Shown piece after piece: positions 26,415 through 37,845 of a DNA stretch of 64,000 nucleotides. The stretch lies in NCBI RefSeq assembly GCF_003590775.1, contig NZ_QYUM01000002.1, positions 744,001-808,000 of the forward strand, written 5' to 3'. Below the pieces are notes generated by a model that had not been told where the DNA came from, did not search any database, and saw only the letters and a program-made list of their open reading frames with translations. Position 1 is the first letter of the stretch, and each line of letters begins with the position of its first letter. This DNA is from Sphingomonas cavernae (GTDB lineage Bacteria; Pseudomonadota; Alphaproteobacteria; Sphingomonadales; Sphingomonadaceae). Position numbers and translations under genes: made by a program.

Positions 26415-27774
26415 GCTTGTCCGGCCAGGCTCACTGGTCTCACTGCTGAACCGCCGTCGAACCGCGATCGAGTGGGTCGCGCTGTTCCTCGCATCGCTGG
26501 GTCTTGCCGCGCTGCTCGTCGTGGCGCGCGTGGCCGACCGCGCGGACAATCTCGTCTATGACGCGCTGAGTCGCGCGGTTCCGCGGGCTGCGGGCGAGGG
26601 ACTGATCGTCGTCGCGATCGACAATGCCAGCCTTGCGAAAATCGGCCGCTGGCCCTGGTCGCGCGCCACTCATGCTCAGGCGCTGGAGCGGCTCGCCGAA
26701 GCGCAGCCGCGCGCGGTGCTCTACGACATCTTGTTCGTCGAATCCGCGCGCGACGACGATGCGCGGCTGGCGCTTGCGATGGCGAAGGCGCGCCCGGTGT
26801 TCCTGCCGCTGCTGCTCCAGGTGCCTGGGGCAAATGGCGCGCCGTTCGAGGAAACGCTGCCCGCGCCGCCGCTCGCGCAGGCAATGGCGGGCGCGGGGCA
26901 CGTCATCGCGCACCCCGATGACGACGGCGTACTACGCCGCGCCCGGATCGAGACGGTGATCGGCGCGCGCTGCTGGCCGCACCTCGCGCTGACCGCGGCG
27001 CGCGCTCTGACGGGAGCGGCCGAGCGATGCGGCAGCGTCGCGAGTGAGGCACTTGTCCCCTTTGCCGGACCCGCAGGGAGTTATCCGACAGTACCCTTCT
27101 CCGCAGTCCTGAATGGTGAAGTGCCGCGGGAGCTGCTCGCCGGAAAGATCGTGCTCGTCGGCGCGTCCGCCTCGGGGCTTGGCGATCAATATGCCACCCC
27201 GATGCAAAGCCGTAGCGACCTGATGTCGGGGGTCGAGTTCCAGGCCAATCTGCTCGACGCGCTTCTCGGCACAGGGCTTCGCAGCGAAGCGGGCACGGGC
27301 TGGACGCTCGTCTTCACCTTCACGCCGCTCATCATCCTGTGGATCGGCTTTCTCTACCTCCCGCCGCGCAGCAACCTGCTGCTCGCTGCATTGCTGCTGT
27401 TGCTGCTGCTCGCGGTGAGCGGATGGCTATTGCTCGATCACGCCCTCTGGATCCGGCCGGCGCCCGCGATCATCGTGATGGCGCTGTTCCTGCCGATCTG
27501 GGGCTGGCGGCGACTGGCGGCGGCGAGCCGCTACTTCGTCACCGAGCTGGGCCGATTGCGCGAGGAGCCCGGAATATTGGGACTGTCGACGCCGTCGGTG
27601 GCGGCGGCCGACCGGCTCGAGCTCCAGATGAATTTGCTGCGCGACGCGGTGCGTCAGGTACGCGAGCTCAAGCATTTCATCGAGCAGTCGCAGGCGAGCC
27701 TTCCCGATGCCACGCTGGTGACCAATGCGGGCGGACTCATCGCGCTCGCCAATGATCGCGCGCAGCAGTTCTAG
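26401..27774 (+). pseudogene. CHASE2 sensor histidine kinase, N-terminal part, ended by in-frame amber codon
   Basis: First 457 codons of a 767-codon reading frame. The GTG at 26401 overlaps the FecR stop. Parts: a transmembrane helix (about 20-42), the CHASE2 extracytoplasmic sensor (about 45-300, GEGLIVVAIDNASLAKIGRWPWSR), three membrane helices (about 300-375), a coiled linker and the beginning of a PAS domain (PDATLVTNAGGLIALANDRAQQF). A TAG at 27772-27774 then stops it in mid-domain. The sequence continues in the same frame into the rest of PAS and a complete kinase core. As written, the product is a membrane sensor without catalytic domain. It could be a genuine nonsense mutation, a sequencing error, or a site of low-level readthrough. 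Confidence 0.8.
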
Positions 27775-28704
27775 GAGCATTATGCGCTGCGGCGTGCGCA
27801 GGGATCGCTGCTGCCGCTGTTGCGCGCGCTGAGGCCGCTTATCGTTGATGGCCTGGACGCATTCGATGCGCTCGTTGATGGCATCGCCGCAGGCAGCGCG
27901 GTCGAGCAGGAATGCGAAATCGACCTGGTGGATGGCGGCGCGTTCCTGATGCGGATCAAGCCCTGTTTCGATGTCGATGGCGCGTTCACCTTTGGCATCG
28001 TGCGGCTGACCGATATATCCGAGCTGCGCGCGACCGCACGGCAGCGCGACACGATGCTGCAATTCCTGACCCACGATATGCGATCGCCACAGACCTCGAT
28101 CCTCGCGCTGCTCGCGGGCGCCACCGCGGAGAACATCGCGGGCGACCTTTCCCGACGGATCGCGGGCCATGCGCGCCAGACGCTCGATCTTGCCGAGGAA
28201 TTCGTCCAGATCGCGCGCGCAGAAGCCGCCGATTATGAGATGGAGCTGATCGATCTGCGCGACGTCGCTACCGACGCAACCGAGCAGCTCTGGGCGCAGA
28301 CGCAGGCGCGCGGGATGAAGATCGTGCTGGATCTGGGCGATACCGAGCTGCTTGTCAGGGGCAATGCGTCGTTGCTTTGCCGCGCCGTGGCCAATCTTGT
28401 CAGCAATGCGATCAAATACGGTGCACCCGATGGAGAGGTGCGCGTCCGTACGCAGGTCGACGAGGCGGGCCGGGCTGTCTGCGTCGTCGAGGACGACGGG
28501 CGAGGCATGGCCCCTGAGGAGCTGGCCCGCCTGTTCGAGCGCTTCAACCGTTTCGCCCCTGCCGATGCCGATGCGTCGGGCGTCGGGCTCGGGCTGGTGC
28601 TGGTGCGCACCGTCGTCGCGGGGCATGGCGGGGTCGTCGAATGCGTCAGCGAACGCGACAAGGGGAGCCGCTTCACGCTACGCCTGCCACGCGCTGAAGC
28701 CTAA
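27775..28704 (+). pseudogene. CHASE2 sensor histidine kinase, C-terminal kinase part after the amber codon
   Basis: Same frame as 26401-27774, 309 codons after the TAG. It holds the end of the PAS domain (FLMRIKPCFDVDGAFTFGIVRLTDISE) and the HisKA dimerisation helix with the phospho-acceptor His (MLQFLTHDMRSPQTS). A full HATPase domain follows (NLVSNAIKYG N-box, EDDGRGM G1, GVGLGLVLVRTVV G2). All catalytic motifs are intact, so decay is recent or absent. No good internal start is present; a TTG at 27820 has a weak, distant AGGGA. Could a soluble kinase be made from it? That is possible but unsupported. Tail-to-tail with the lipoprotein gene, stops overlapping. Confidence 0.8.
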
Positions 28705-29228
28705 CTCTCCGGCTGCGTTGCCATCCTTCCCGCCGTCGCACCTTCGACCAGCGGCGCGATCACCATCTCCGCCTGACGCTTGCCATGTCGCGCCTCGGCG
28801 CGCACCGAGCGAACGACCGTGCCCGTCGCCGGATCGACGAAGCGCAGCGCCAGCGTCGTCACCCGCCGCCCATGCCTGTCGGGGGTCGCAATCCAGCCCG
28901 GCGCTTCGGCGGTATCGCCCGGATTATCGCGCGTGAAGCTGGCCACCTTGGCGGGCCGCCGCGCCACACCCGCAAAGAGAAGCAGGTCGGGCTTCGTGTT
29001 GGGCTCGGCCTGCACCAGCCCCTGCGCGGCGAGCGCTGGCACGAGCGCCGCTTCGATCTCGGGAGAAAGCACTGGCGCCTCGCCCTCGGGCTGAACCAGC
29101 GCATAGCGCGTCCGGGCATCCGGCGCGTCGCCACGTGAAACAAATGAATATTCGGGGGCACGCGCGCAGCCTGCCAGCGTCAGCGCGGCGAGCGTCGCGC
29201 CACCCCAGATTTTGAGCGTCCTGGTCAT
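28701..29228 (-). CDS. Lipoprotein, DUF4136-like
   Basis: 175-residue lipoprotein with a clear lipobox (LTLAGC, Cys at 21). The body alternates strands and helices in the DUF4136 pattern: a region of paired [21 protein letters not shown], then a central [12 protein letters not shown], then [24 protein letters not shown]. The family name is a by-eye assignment and its function is unknown; such proteins sit on the inner face of the outer membrane. The stop overlaps that of the kinase by two bases. The Shine-Dalgarno region is weak (AAGCA). Confidence 0.7.
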   Translation of the reverse strand: MTRTLKIWGGATLAALTLAGCARAPEYSFVSRGDAPDARTRYALVQPEGEAPVLSPEIEAALVPALAAQGLVQAEPNTKPDLLLFAGVARRPAKVASFTRDNPGDTAEAPGWIATPDRHGRRVTTLALRFVDPATGTVVRSVRAEARHGKRQAEMVIAPLVEGATAGRMATQPES

Positions 29229-29274
29229 TGCTTAAATCTAGCTTCTATGGCCCGAAAAAGCGATTCCCCGTCAT

Positions 29275-29730
29275 TCAGCCGGCCGCTGATGCGGCAAGCA
29301 TCCGATCGCGCACGTCGCGCATTTCGGTCTTGAGTCGTGTCAGCGTTTCGGCGTCACACCCCGTCGCGCACAGCAGCTCCGCCGGAAAATCGCTTGCAAC
29401 CTTACGCATCGCCCTGCCCTGCTCGGTCAGGCGAACGCGGACCTGGCGCTCGTCCTGCGGATTGCGCTCGCGGCGCACAATTCCGGCGGCCTCGAGTCGC
29501 TTGAGCAGCGGGGTGAGCGTGCTCGAATCGAGAAGGAGTTTCTCTCCGATTTCGCCCACGCTACGGTCATCGGCTTCCCACAGCACGAGCATCACGAGAT
29601 ACTGCGGATAGGTAATCCCAAGCCGGTCGAGCAGCGGCTTATAGGTACGGTTGAGCGCATGCGCGGTCGAATAGACCGCGAAACAGAACTGGGCGTCCAG
29701 CGACAGCGGATCCTGCAGGGCGTTCGTCAT
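29275..29730 (-). CDS. ohrR: MarR-family organic hydroperoxide sensor OhrR
   Basis: 151-residue repressor. The peroxide-sensing Cys sits near residue 16 in the diagnostic [23 protein letters not shown], followed by [16 protein letters not shown] and the winged helix ([48 protein letters not shown]), all typical of OhrR. The start at 29730 fits the family; an in-frame upstream extension has no homology. Oxidation of the Cys by lipid or organic peroxides releases DNA. It is divergent from ohr, with a palindromic operator in between, and is expected to repress both genes. Confidence 0.93.
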   Translation of the reverse strand: MTNALQDPLSLDAQFCFAVYSTAHALNRTYKPLLDRLGITYPQYLVMLVLWEADDRSVGEIGEKLLLDSSTLTPLLKRLEAAGIVRRERNPQDERQVRVRLTEQGRAMRKVASDFPAELLCATGCDAETLTRLKTEMRDVRDRMLAASAAG

Positions 29731-29830
29731 GTTATTCTCCTGCGTGCGATATAAGCGCCATCGTATCGCGCGCAAATATATCGCCCAAACAGTTTGTCGG
29801 GCGCCCGATAGTTTTTCTTATTTTGCACGA

Positions 29831-29850
29831 TTATATCGCGCACGATATAA
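29831..29850. promoter_or_regulatory. Probable OhrR operator
   Basis: TTATATCG-CGCA-CGATATAA has perfect eight-base arms, located 57 bp before ohr in the ohrR-ohr divergent gap. A further half-site (CGATATAA) occurs near 29748, closer to ohrR. Confidence 0.7.
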
Positions 29851-29906
29851 ATGCCTCATTGGCAGTGACCCCGCTGGTCCGCCTGCGATACGAAGGAGAA
29901 CACGGC

Positions 29907-30329
29907 ATGAAGACGCTTTACACCACCCAGGCCACCGCGACTGGTGGTCGCACCGGCTCCGCACGCACCACCGACGGCGCGCTCGAGGTCACGCTCGTCA
30001 CGCCCAAGGAACTGGGTGGTCCCGGCGGCGAAGGCAACAATCCCGAACAACTCTTCGCCGCGGGCTATTCTGCGTGCTTCCTCGGCGCGATCAAGTTCGT
30101 CGCGGCACAGAAGAAGGTGAAGGTCGCCGACGACAGCACCGTATCCGCCACGGTCGGCATCGGCCCGCGCGACGATGGCCAAGGCTTCGGCCTTGATGTC
30201 GCGCTGGCGATCAGCCTGCCCGGAATCGAGCGCGCGGCCGCACAGGAGATCGTCGATCAGGCGCATATCGTCTGCCCGTATAGCGATGCGACGCGGGGCA
30301 GCCTCGACGTTCGAATCACGCTGATTTGA
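29907..30329 (+). CDS. ohr: Organic hydroperoxide resistance protein Ohr
   Basis: 140-residue OsmC/Ohr-family thiol peroxidase that reduces fatty-acid and organic hydroperoxides using lipoylated protein partners. Both reactive cysteines are present (AAGYSACFLGAI and AHIVCPYSDATRG), as is the PEQLFAAGY motif around the catalytic site and its Arg/Glu network. Length matches the family. The ATG at 29907 has AAGGAG at proper distance; the longer frame starting at 29823 runs through the operator and is not used. Divergent from ohrR; a strong hairpin terminator follows. Confidence 0.95.
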   Translation: MKTLYTTQATATGGRTGSARTTDGALEVTLVTPKELGGPGGEGNNPEQLFAAGYSACFLGAIKFVAAQKKVKVADDSTVSATVGIGPRDDGQGFGLDVALAISLPGIERAAAQEIVDQAHIVCPYSDATRGSLDVRITLI

Positions 30330-30352
30330 AACTGTAGATCATACGCGCGCAG

Positions 30353-30380
30353 CCGGCCCGGAACGCTCCGGGCCGGTTTT
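30353..30380 (+). terminator. Rho-independent terminator after ohr
   Basis: Ten-base G+C stem CCGGCCCGGA with loop ACGC and matching TCCGGGCCGG, followed directly by TTTT. Confidence 0.8.
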
Positions 30381-30439
30381 CGTGCATCGCGAGCGATTTT
30401 GGCTTGGCCTCGCGGCCGCTTGGCGGCATCGGACGGGAT

Positions 30440-33110
<2,671 letters not shown>

Positions 33111-33139
33111 GCGTCGTTGAGGCTGGGCGCGACGGCGCA

Positions 33140-33172
33140 AATGTCCGCTTCGCGGCGGGGTCCGGACCGGCA
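33140..33172 (-). repeat. 33-nt dispersed element, copy A (inverted relative to copy B)
   Basis: Read on the minus strand: TGCCGGTCCGGA, 12 variable bases, GCGGACATT. Copy B is at 33775-33807 on the plus strand. The two flank the YdeI-like gene in opposite orientation. Confidence 0.65.
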
Positions 33173-33340
33173 GCTTGCAGAACGGAAGCGGGAAAAGCTG
33201 CCGTTCACTCATCAAAAGCGGCTATGTCGTGGCGCGACCCAACCGTGGACATTCTATCGTTTAGCGGTCAAGCTCTGAGAAGCCTCCATTCCATGCGGAG
33301 TTGGTGGACTCGGCTGCGGGCCGCATTGCTTGGAGGTTTC

Positions 33341-33655
33341 GTGGCGAACGCTTTTCCACATGGCACTGTCCACGAAGCACGCGAAGACCTTCAAGCAGCC
33401 TTGCGGTCGGATCCGAAAGTCTTGGTGCTGTGGGAAAGCCTGACGCCGCTCGGTCGGAATGCGTTCATCTGCTGGGTGGATGACGCGAAACAACCAAAGA
33501 CGCGCCAGCGTCGCATTGAGCGAACCTGTGATGAACTGTTGGAGGGGAAGAAACGGCCCTGCTGCTGGGCGGGCTGCATTCATCGCACTGACAAGGCGCC
33601 AAGCCGATGGCAACAGGCGGTCTTGATTGATCAGCAGGGGAAGAACAGGCCGTAA
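33341..33655 (+). CDS. YdeI/OmpD-associated-like small protein
   Basis: About 104 residues. The recognisable part is LWESLTPLGRNAFICWVDDAKQPKTRQRRIERTCDELLEGKKRPCCWAGCIHR, the core of a small YdeI-type family whose members are often named bacteriocin-protection proteins on slim evidence. The Cys-Cys-X3-Cys-X-His end suggests a metal site. I favour the GTG at 33341 with GGAGG just upstream; a longer frame to 33224 is possible but adds unconserved sequence. It lies in a lower-G+C patch, flanked by inverted 33-nt elements, so it may be an acquired gene. Confidence 0.6.
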   Translation: MANAFPHGTVHEAREDLQAALRSDPKVLVLWESLTPLGRNAFICWVDDAKQPKTRQRRIERTCDELLEGKKRPCCWAGCIHRTDKAPSRWQQAVLIDQQGKNRP

Positions 33656-33699
33656 ACAGACCTGCGAGCGCATGTCCCCTTTTCGCTCTTCCCAGGAAA

Positions 33700-33724
33700 A
33701 AGCTGCCGGACCGCTAACCACGAC
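33700..33724 (+). repeat. 25-bp dispersed element shared with 62206-62230
   Basis: AAGCTGCCGGACCGCTAACC and five more bases (ACGAC); one mismatch to the copy 28 kb away. It lies in non-coding DNA between two accessory genes. Confidence 0.7.
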
Positions 33725-33774
33725 ATCCCGGCCCAATGCGCTTCCCATGGAGCAATTCAGTGCGAACCAAGAGT

Positions 33775-33807
33775 TGCCGGTCCGGACACGACGACGTTGC
33801 GGACATT
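33775..33807 (+). repeat. 33-nt dispersed element, copy B
   Basis: TGCCGGTCCGGA, 12 variable bases, GCGGACATT: same arrangement and spacing as copy A at 33140-33172 but on the other strand. Confidence 0.65.
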
Positions 33808-33831
33808 CCCTATTCCAGTGATAGTGCGCCG

Positions 33832-34263
33832 ATGAGCCGACTTGGCGCGATCATGTATGCCGCAGCAATAGGGGGTATTGCCCTACTCTTTGCGCGTGAG
33901 ACACTTGAGCCGAGCATCTACCTTTATCAGGAAAGCGCCGGGTATAAGTCCGCGCTTGGCGTCGTTGGCTGGCTTATCGCAACAGTTGGCCCAGTTGCTC
34001 TTTCGGTGCTGGTCTGGTTACTGGTCCAGCGACTGACACCGAGATGGCTCGTCCACCTGGCCTTCATTCCAATGGCCCTTGTCCTTTTCAGAGCGGGGTC
34101 GTCTCTATTCTTTCATGCGTCGGGGATGACGGCTGAAGTAACCCTAGGGGGGTACGCGATGTTGGCGGCGAGCGCGTTCCTGCCTCTCACGCTTCTCGTT
34201 CATACGACCGCGCTTGTTGTGGAGGGGTATAGGGCTGTCGGGCATCGAGCGAACGGCAGCTAA
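33832..34263 (+). CDS. Small hypothetical membrane protein (four helices)
   Basis: 143 residues with about four hydrophobic helices (GAIMYAAAIGGIALLFA; LGVVGWLIATVGPVALSVLVWLL; LVHLAFIPMALVLFRAG; YAMLAASAFLPLTLLVHTTALVV). No family is recognised and there is no catalytic motif. It follows the YdeI-like gene by 176 bp in the same lower-G+C patch. The start at 33832 is chosen because the membrane protein begins there; ribosome-site support is weak. It may be orphaned cargo of the patch. Confidence 0.6.
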   Translation: MSRLGAIMYAAAIGGIALLFARETLEPSIYLYQESAGYKSALGVVGWLIATVGPVALSVLVWLLVQRLTPRWLVHLAFIPMALVLFRAGSSLFFHASGMTAEVTLGGYAMLAASAFLPLTLLVHTTALVVEGYRAVGHRANGS

Positions 34264-34342
34264 CCCCCAACTTTTCGGCACCGCTTCTCACGTCGGACCG
34301 CGACAAGCTGACTGTCCATGTGTGGACGCCCCTCCGGATGTC

Positions 34343-35551
34343 CTAGGCCAGCGCTTCGCGGATTGCGTCGAAGGCGTTGGCGTGGATAACGTCGGTGAAG
34401 CTGTTGCTCGCCACCGGATGCGAGCCCGTGCGGATCACCGCCAAACCGCTCCCGGGCTCGAGATAAAGGCGCTGGCCGAACACGCCCAGCGCGGACAGGC
34501 TGCCATAGCCTTCGTGATTGACCCACCACTGGCTGCGGTAGGAGCCGCCCGGGCGTGTCGGAAATCCCGATGCGTCAAACAACCCGCGATCGCCGCCAAT
34601 CGCGATATTGTCGAGCGCTACAGGCGGAATCACGAGCCGGTCATCGACCCATCCGCCGTCGAGCAGCATCAGCGCGACGCGCGCCAGATCGCGTGCGGTC
34701 GCATTGAGTCCGGCGCCCGCGATCTCATGCCCGGCGGTGTCGAGCAGGATCTGCGCATTGTCCGCACACCCCGCGGGACGCCAGATCCGGTCGCCGAGCA
34801 GCTTGGTCAGCGACTGGCCGGTCGCGCGCAGCAGAATCCAGCCAAGCACGTCGGCGACGGGGGTACGGTAGCGGAATTGCGCGCCCGGCGGCGCGGCGCG
34901 CCTGGTCAGCCCTTTCAACGCCTCGAACACGCCTCCAAATCCCGCCTGCGGCGTCCAGTAGGCGGCTGAATAGCGATGCACTTCCGCATCGGGATCGGCA
35001 TAATTCTCGTCGAAGGCGACGCCATCGGTCATGTCGAGTATCTGTCGAACGGTGCATCCCGCAAAGCCGCTCGCGCCCAGTTCGGGAACATGCTGTTCGA
35101 CCGCGCTGTCCGGATCGAGCACGCCCTGGACGATCAGAATCTCGGCGAGCAGTCCGAAAAAGGACTTGGTGATCGAAAAGAGCAGATGCGGCGTCTCTGC
35201 GGTCATGCCATTGGCATAATGTTCGTAGACGAGCGCGCCGCGATGCAGGACGAGAAAGGCGTCGGTATAGGTACGCTCGAGGAATTCATCCCAGCGCACC
35301 AGCCGCCCCTCCGCATCGGGAAAGCTGATCCCCGAAAGATCGCGCCACGCTTCCTCGAGTTCGCGCGGCGTGCTGCTGCGCCGGATCACCCGCGAAGGCA
35401 CGAGTTCGCGCGCGTGCTGAAAGGCCCAGCGCGAATAGGGATAGGTCCGCCAGTTATCGCGCGTCACGCGAAGCTCGGGTGGTACATCGGCGTCGGGGCC
35501 GATCCCCGCTATCGGCCAGTCGAGAGGCGGTGGCAGCTTCATCCGGTTCAT
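34343..35551 (-). CDS. Serine hydrolase, beta-lactamase class C/NylB-like
   Basis: 402-residue penicillin-recognising-fold hydrolase. The nucleophile motif SxxK is SITK (LLFSITKSFFGLL), the second motif is probably the Tyr of HRYSAAYW, and the N-terminal ALVYEHYANG strand is typical. The similarity is to 6-aminohexanoate-dimer hydrolase and esterase members, not true lactamases; there is no signal peptide, which also argues for an intracellular esterase or amidase. Start at ATG 35551; a GTG five codons earlier is possible. Stands alone, followed on the minus strand by the accessory patch. Confidence 0.85.
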   Translation of the reverse strand: MNRMKLPPPLDWPIAGIGPDADVPPELRVTRDNWRTYPYSRWAFQHARELVPSRVIRRSSTPRELEEAWRDLSGISFPDAEGRLVRWDEFLERTYTDAFLVLHRGALVYEHYANGMTAETPHLLFSITKSFFGLLAEILIVQGVLDPDSAVEQHVPELGASGFAGCTVRQILDMTDGVAFDENYADPDAEVHRYSAAYWTPQAGFGGVFEALKGLTRRAAPPGAQFRYRTPVADVLGWILLRATGQSLTKLLGDRIWRPAGCADNAQILLDTAGHEIAGAGLNATARDLARVALMLLDGGWVDDRLVIPPVALDNIAIGGDRGLFDASGFPTRPGGSYRSQWWVNHEGYGSLSALGVFGQRLYLEPGSGLAVIRTGSHPVASNSFTDVIHANAFDAIREALA

Positions 35552-35659
35552 GGATACCGAAATCACCGCGCTTTCATAGCGCCAAGGTCGGGAATAGTCG
35601 CGCCTGTTGCGCGCGTATCACACTCGCGCGCGCTGTTCCGTTCGTCTGACCTGAAAGTG

Positions 35660-35735
35660 TGGTGCCCGGGGACGGAGTCGAACCGCCGACACTGCGATTT
35701 TCAGTCGCATGCTCTACCAACTGAGCTACCCGGGC
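35660..35735 (-). tRNA. tRNA-Phe (GAA)
   Basis: 76 nt cloverleaf on the minus strand. Acceptor GCCCGGG pairs with CCCGGGC, discriminator A, CCA encoded. D-loop AGCTCAGTTGGTAGAGC, anticodon stem GCGACTGAAAATCGC with GAA, T-arm GGCGGTTCGACTCCGTC. It lies at the end of the infA-maf-RNase-yacG run, a common alphaproteobacterial arrangement. Confidence 0.98.
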
Positions 35736-35774
35736 ATATTCCGACGGCTGCGGAAGCAGCGCCTATAGAGGCGC

Positions 35775-35984
35775 TCAGCGCTCTCTGTCCAGCCCGTTTG
35801 AATCGTTTTCGTCAAATGTCGGGTCGGCGGCCGGCCCCGGGATGCGGTAGCCGTCGCCGAGCCATTGCAACAGGTCGCGATCGCGGCAGCCGCGGCTGCA
35901 GAAAGGCGCATGCTCGGCCTGTGCGGGCTTGTCGCACACCGGGCACTTGCCGCGCCGGCTCTTAGGGGTGTTCGCTGCTGACAT
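35775..35984 (-). CDS. yacG: DNA gyrase inhibitor / zinc protein YacG
   Basis: 69-residue zinc-ribbon protein. The four zinc ligands are in CPVCDKPAQAEHAPFCSRGC, followed by the RDRDLLQWLGDGYRIPG signature. E. coli YacG binds GyrB and inhibits gyrase; that role is inferred by family. Start at ATG 35984 overlaps the end of the ribonuclease gene by 23 bases, so the genes are translationally coupled. Confidence 0.95.
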   Translation of the reverse strand: MSAANTPKSRRGKCPVCDKPAQAEHAPFCSRGCRDRDLLQWLGDGYRIPGPAADPTFDENDSNGLDRER

Positions 35985-36966
35985 GTCCCGCCGATATGGC
36001 GAGTGTGGCGTCGGCGCGCAAGACGAGTTGCGCGCCCAGCCGCCGTTCGAGCGCCGCAATCCACGCACTTTGTGATTCGATCCGCGCGATCACCTGAGGC
36101 GCGGCGGTGACGGTGCGCGCGCCATGCCCGGTGGCGCGTTCGGCGCGGCGCAGCAGCGCGAGCGCCGCCGCCAGCGCACGATCGCCCTGAAGCAGTTCGG
36201 GAATTGCAGCCTGCGTCCGCCGCCGGATGATCTGGAGAAATCCGAAGCCGTTAACCGCGGTCCGTTCAAAGGGCTGAGGCAGCGTACCATCTAGCGCGGC
36301 GGCAGCGGCGATCCGTTCCGCCTTGCCGGCGACAGTGGGCAGGTCGATGCCGATCGAACCGCCCAGTCCGAAGCGGCGAATCATCCGGCCAGCGGCGGCG
36401 GCGCCCGCGATCGCGAGTTGTTCGGGTGGAAGCGTACCATCGACATCGATCAACGCCATGGCGGGCGTGAGCGAGAGGCGGAGATTGCCGCCCGGAAAGG
36501 CGGCTTCACCGCTTTCGGCCTCTTCCAGCAATTCGCTCCAGCCCGCGGCCTCGAGCAAGTCGAGACCATTGATGGAGAGTGTCCGCACGGGGATACCCGT
36601 AGCCGCAATGCGCTTTTGCAGGTTCGGCCCCGCGACGAGCGGCGTTTCGTCGGGCATTCCGCGCGCCTTGGCCAGCTTGGCGCGACCCGGCTCGGGAATA
36701 CGGCCACGCAGGATCTCGACGGTCAGCGTCGCGCCTTCGGTAACTCCGGCAGGAATGGGCTCGAGCAGGGCCTCCTCGCCACCATCCAGCGTGATGATCG
36801 CACGCCTGCCCGGAATGAGTTGCCGCGTCAGACGGGCACGTACCACAGCACCTGCGCGCACCAGCTCGCTGTCGCGCTCGATCCGGGCCTCCAGAATGGT
36901 ATCATCGTCGTCGACGAGTGCGGCGCGCGTCTCGCCAATGCCCTGTTCGAAGAGCCATTCAGCCAA
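35962..36966 (-). CDS. Ribonuclease E/G family protein
   Basis: 334-residue RNase E/G-like protein, shorter than full RNase E or G and typical of the form found beside maf in sphingomonads. It begins LAEWLFEQGIGETRAALVDDDD. The catalytic-domain stretch LIDVDGTLPPEQLAIAGAAAAGRMIRRFGLGGSIGIDLPT is visible, including the Asp that binds magnesium in the family. The start is assigned to a TTG at 36966 (frame begins eight bases before the maf stop). It is co-transcribed between maf and yacG. Nuclease action on RNA is the family expectation; a degradosome scaffold is absent. Confidence 0.85.
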   Translation of the reverse strand: MAEWLFEQGIGETRAALVDDDDTILEARIERDSELVRAGAVVRARLTRQLIPGRRAIITLDGGEEALLEPIPAGVTEGATLTVEILRGRIPEPGRAKLAKARGMPDETPLVAGPNLQKRIAATGIPVRTLSINGLDLLEAAGWSELLEEAESGEAAFPGGNLRLSLTPAMALIDVDGTLPPEQLAIAGAAAAGRMIRRFGLGGSIGIDLPTVAGKAERIAAAAALDGTLPQPFERTAVNGFGFLQIIRRRTQAAIPELLQGDRALAAALALLRRAERATGHGARTVTAAPQVIARIESQSAWIAALERRLGAQLVLRADATLAISAGHVSSEHP

Positions 36967-37531
36967 GGGCGTATCCGCTCGCGGCAAGGAGCGCGCGCGT
37001 CTCGAACAGCGGAAGCCCGACGACGCCCGAATGGCTTCCGCCGAGGAAGCGCACGAACGCCTCGGCGCGCCCCTGAATCGCGTAGCCGCCGGCCTTGCCA
37101 TGCCATTCGCTGCTCGTGAGATAGGCCGCGATTTCGGCGGCATCGAGCCGCTTGAAGGTGACGATGCTGGTCGAGAGGCGATGGCGCGCTTTCCCCTCGG
37201 CGTCGATCAGCGTCACCGCCGAATGGACACGGTGGCGCCTTCCCGACAGCAGCTCGAGACAGGTCCGCGCGGTGGCCTCGTCCTCGGCCTTGGGCAGGAT
37301 GCGACGGCCCGCCGCGACGACGGTATCGGCGGCGAGGATCAGCGCGCCCGGATGCCGCGCGGCCACCGCGGCGGCCTTTTCGGCGGCAAGGCGCTCCGCA
37401 TGTGGCGCGGGAAGCTCGTTCGTGCCGGGCGTCTCGTCCACATCGGCGGGGTCGATCGCGTCGGGCACGACTCCGATCCGCGCGAGCAGGTCGGCGCGGC
37501 GGGGGCTGGCGGACGCGAGGATCAGGCGCAC
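36959..37531 (-). CDS. maf: Maf-like nucleotide pyrophosphatase
   Basis: 190-residue Maf/HAM1-fold house-cleaning enzyme that hydrolyses non-canonical or regulatory nucleoside triphosphates to monophosphates. The N-terminal LASASPRRADLL motif is diagnostic. Other landmarks are the LILAADTVV strand and the GKAGGYAIQGRAEAFVRFLGGSHSGVVGLPL C-terminal segment. Whether it prefers dTTP/UTP or m7GTP cannot be settled by eye. It lies 15 bp after infA and overlaps the ribonuclease gene. Confidence 0.93.
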   Translation of the reverse strand: MRLILASASPRRADLLARIGVVPDAIDPADVDETPGTNELPAPHAERLAAEKAAAVAARHPGALILAADTVVAAGRRILPKAEDEATARTCLELLSGRRHRVHSAVTLIDAEGKARHRLSTSIVTFKRLDAAEIAAYLTSSEWHGKAGGYAIQGRAEAFVRFLGGSHSGVVGLPLFETRALLAASGYALG

Positions 37532-37546
37532 GGCCTCGGCCCCGGA

Positions 37547-37765
37547 TTACTTGAAGCGATAGGTAATCCGACCCTTGGTCAGATCATAGGGCGTGAGCTC
37601 GACGAGCACCTCGTCGCCGACGAGCACGCGGATGCGGTTCTTGCGCATCTTGCCGGCCGTGTGACCGAGAATTTCGTGGTCATTCTCGAGCCGGACGCGG
37701 AACATGGCATTGGGGAGAAGCTCCACCACCTGCCCGCGCATTTCCAGAAGTTCTTCTTTCGCCAT
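37547..37765 (-). CDS. infA: Translation initiation factor IF-1
   Basis: 72-residue S1/OB-fold protein that binds the ribosomal A site during initiation. It is nearly the textbook sequence ([20 protein letters not shown], then [34 protein letters not shown]). The frame extends further upstream without coding character. First gene of the infA-maf-RNase-yacG run. Confidence 0.98.
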   Translation of the reverse strand: MAKEELLEMRGQVVELLPNAMFRVRLENDHEILGHTAGKMRKNRIRVLVGDEVLVELTPYDLTKGRITYRFK

Positions 37766-37845
37766 GTAGTCTCTTATGCTGGATGCGGAAAATCGCGCCG
37801 CCTTAACGCCAATGACGCAAAAATGGAAGCGCGACGAAATGTGCT

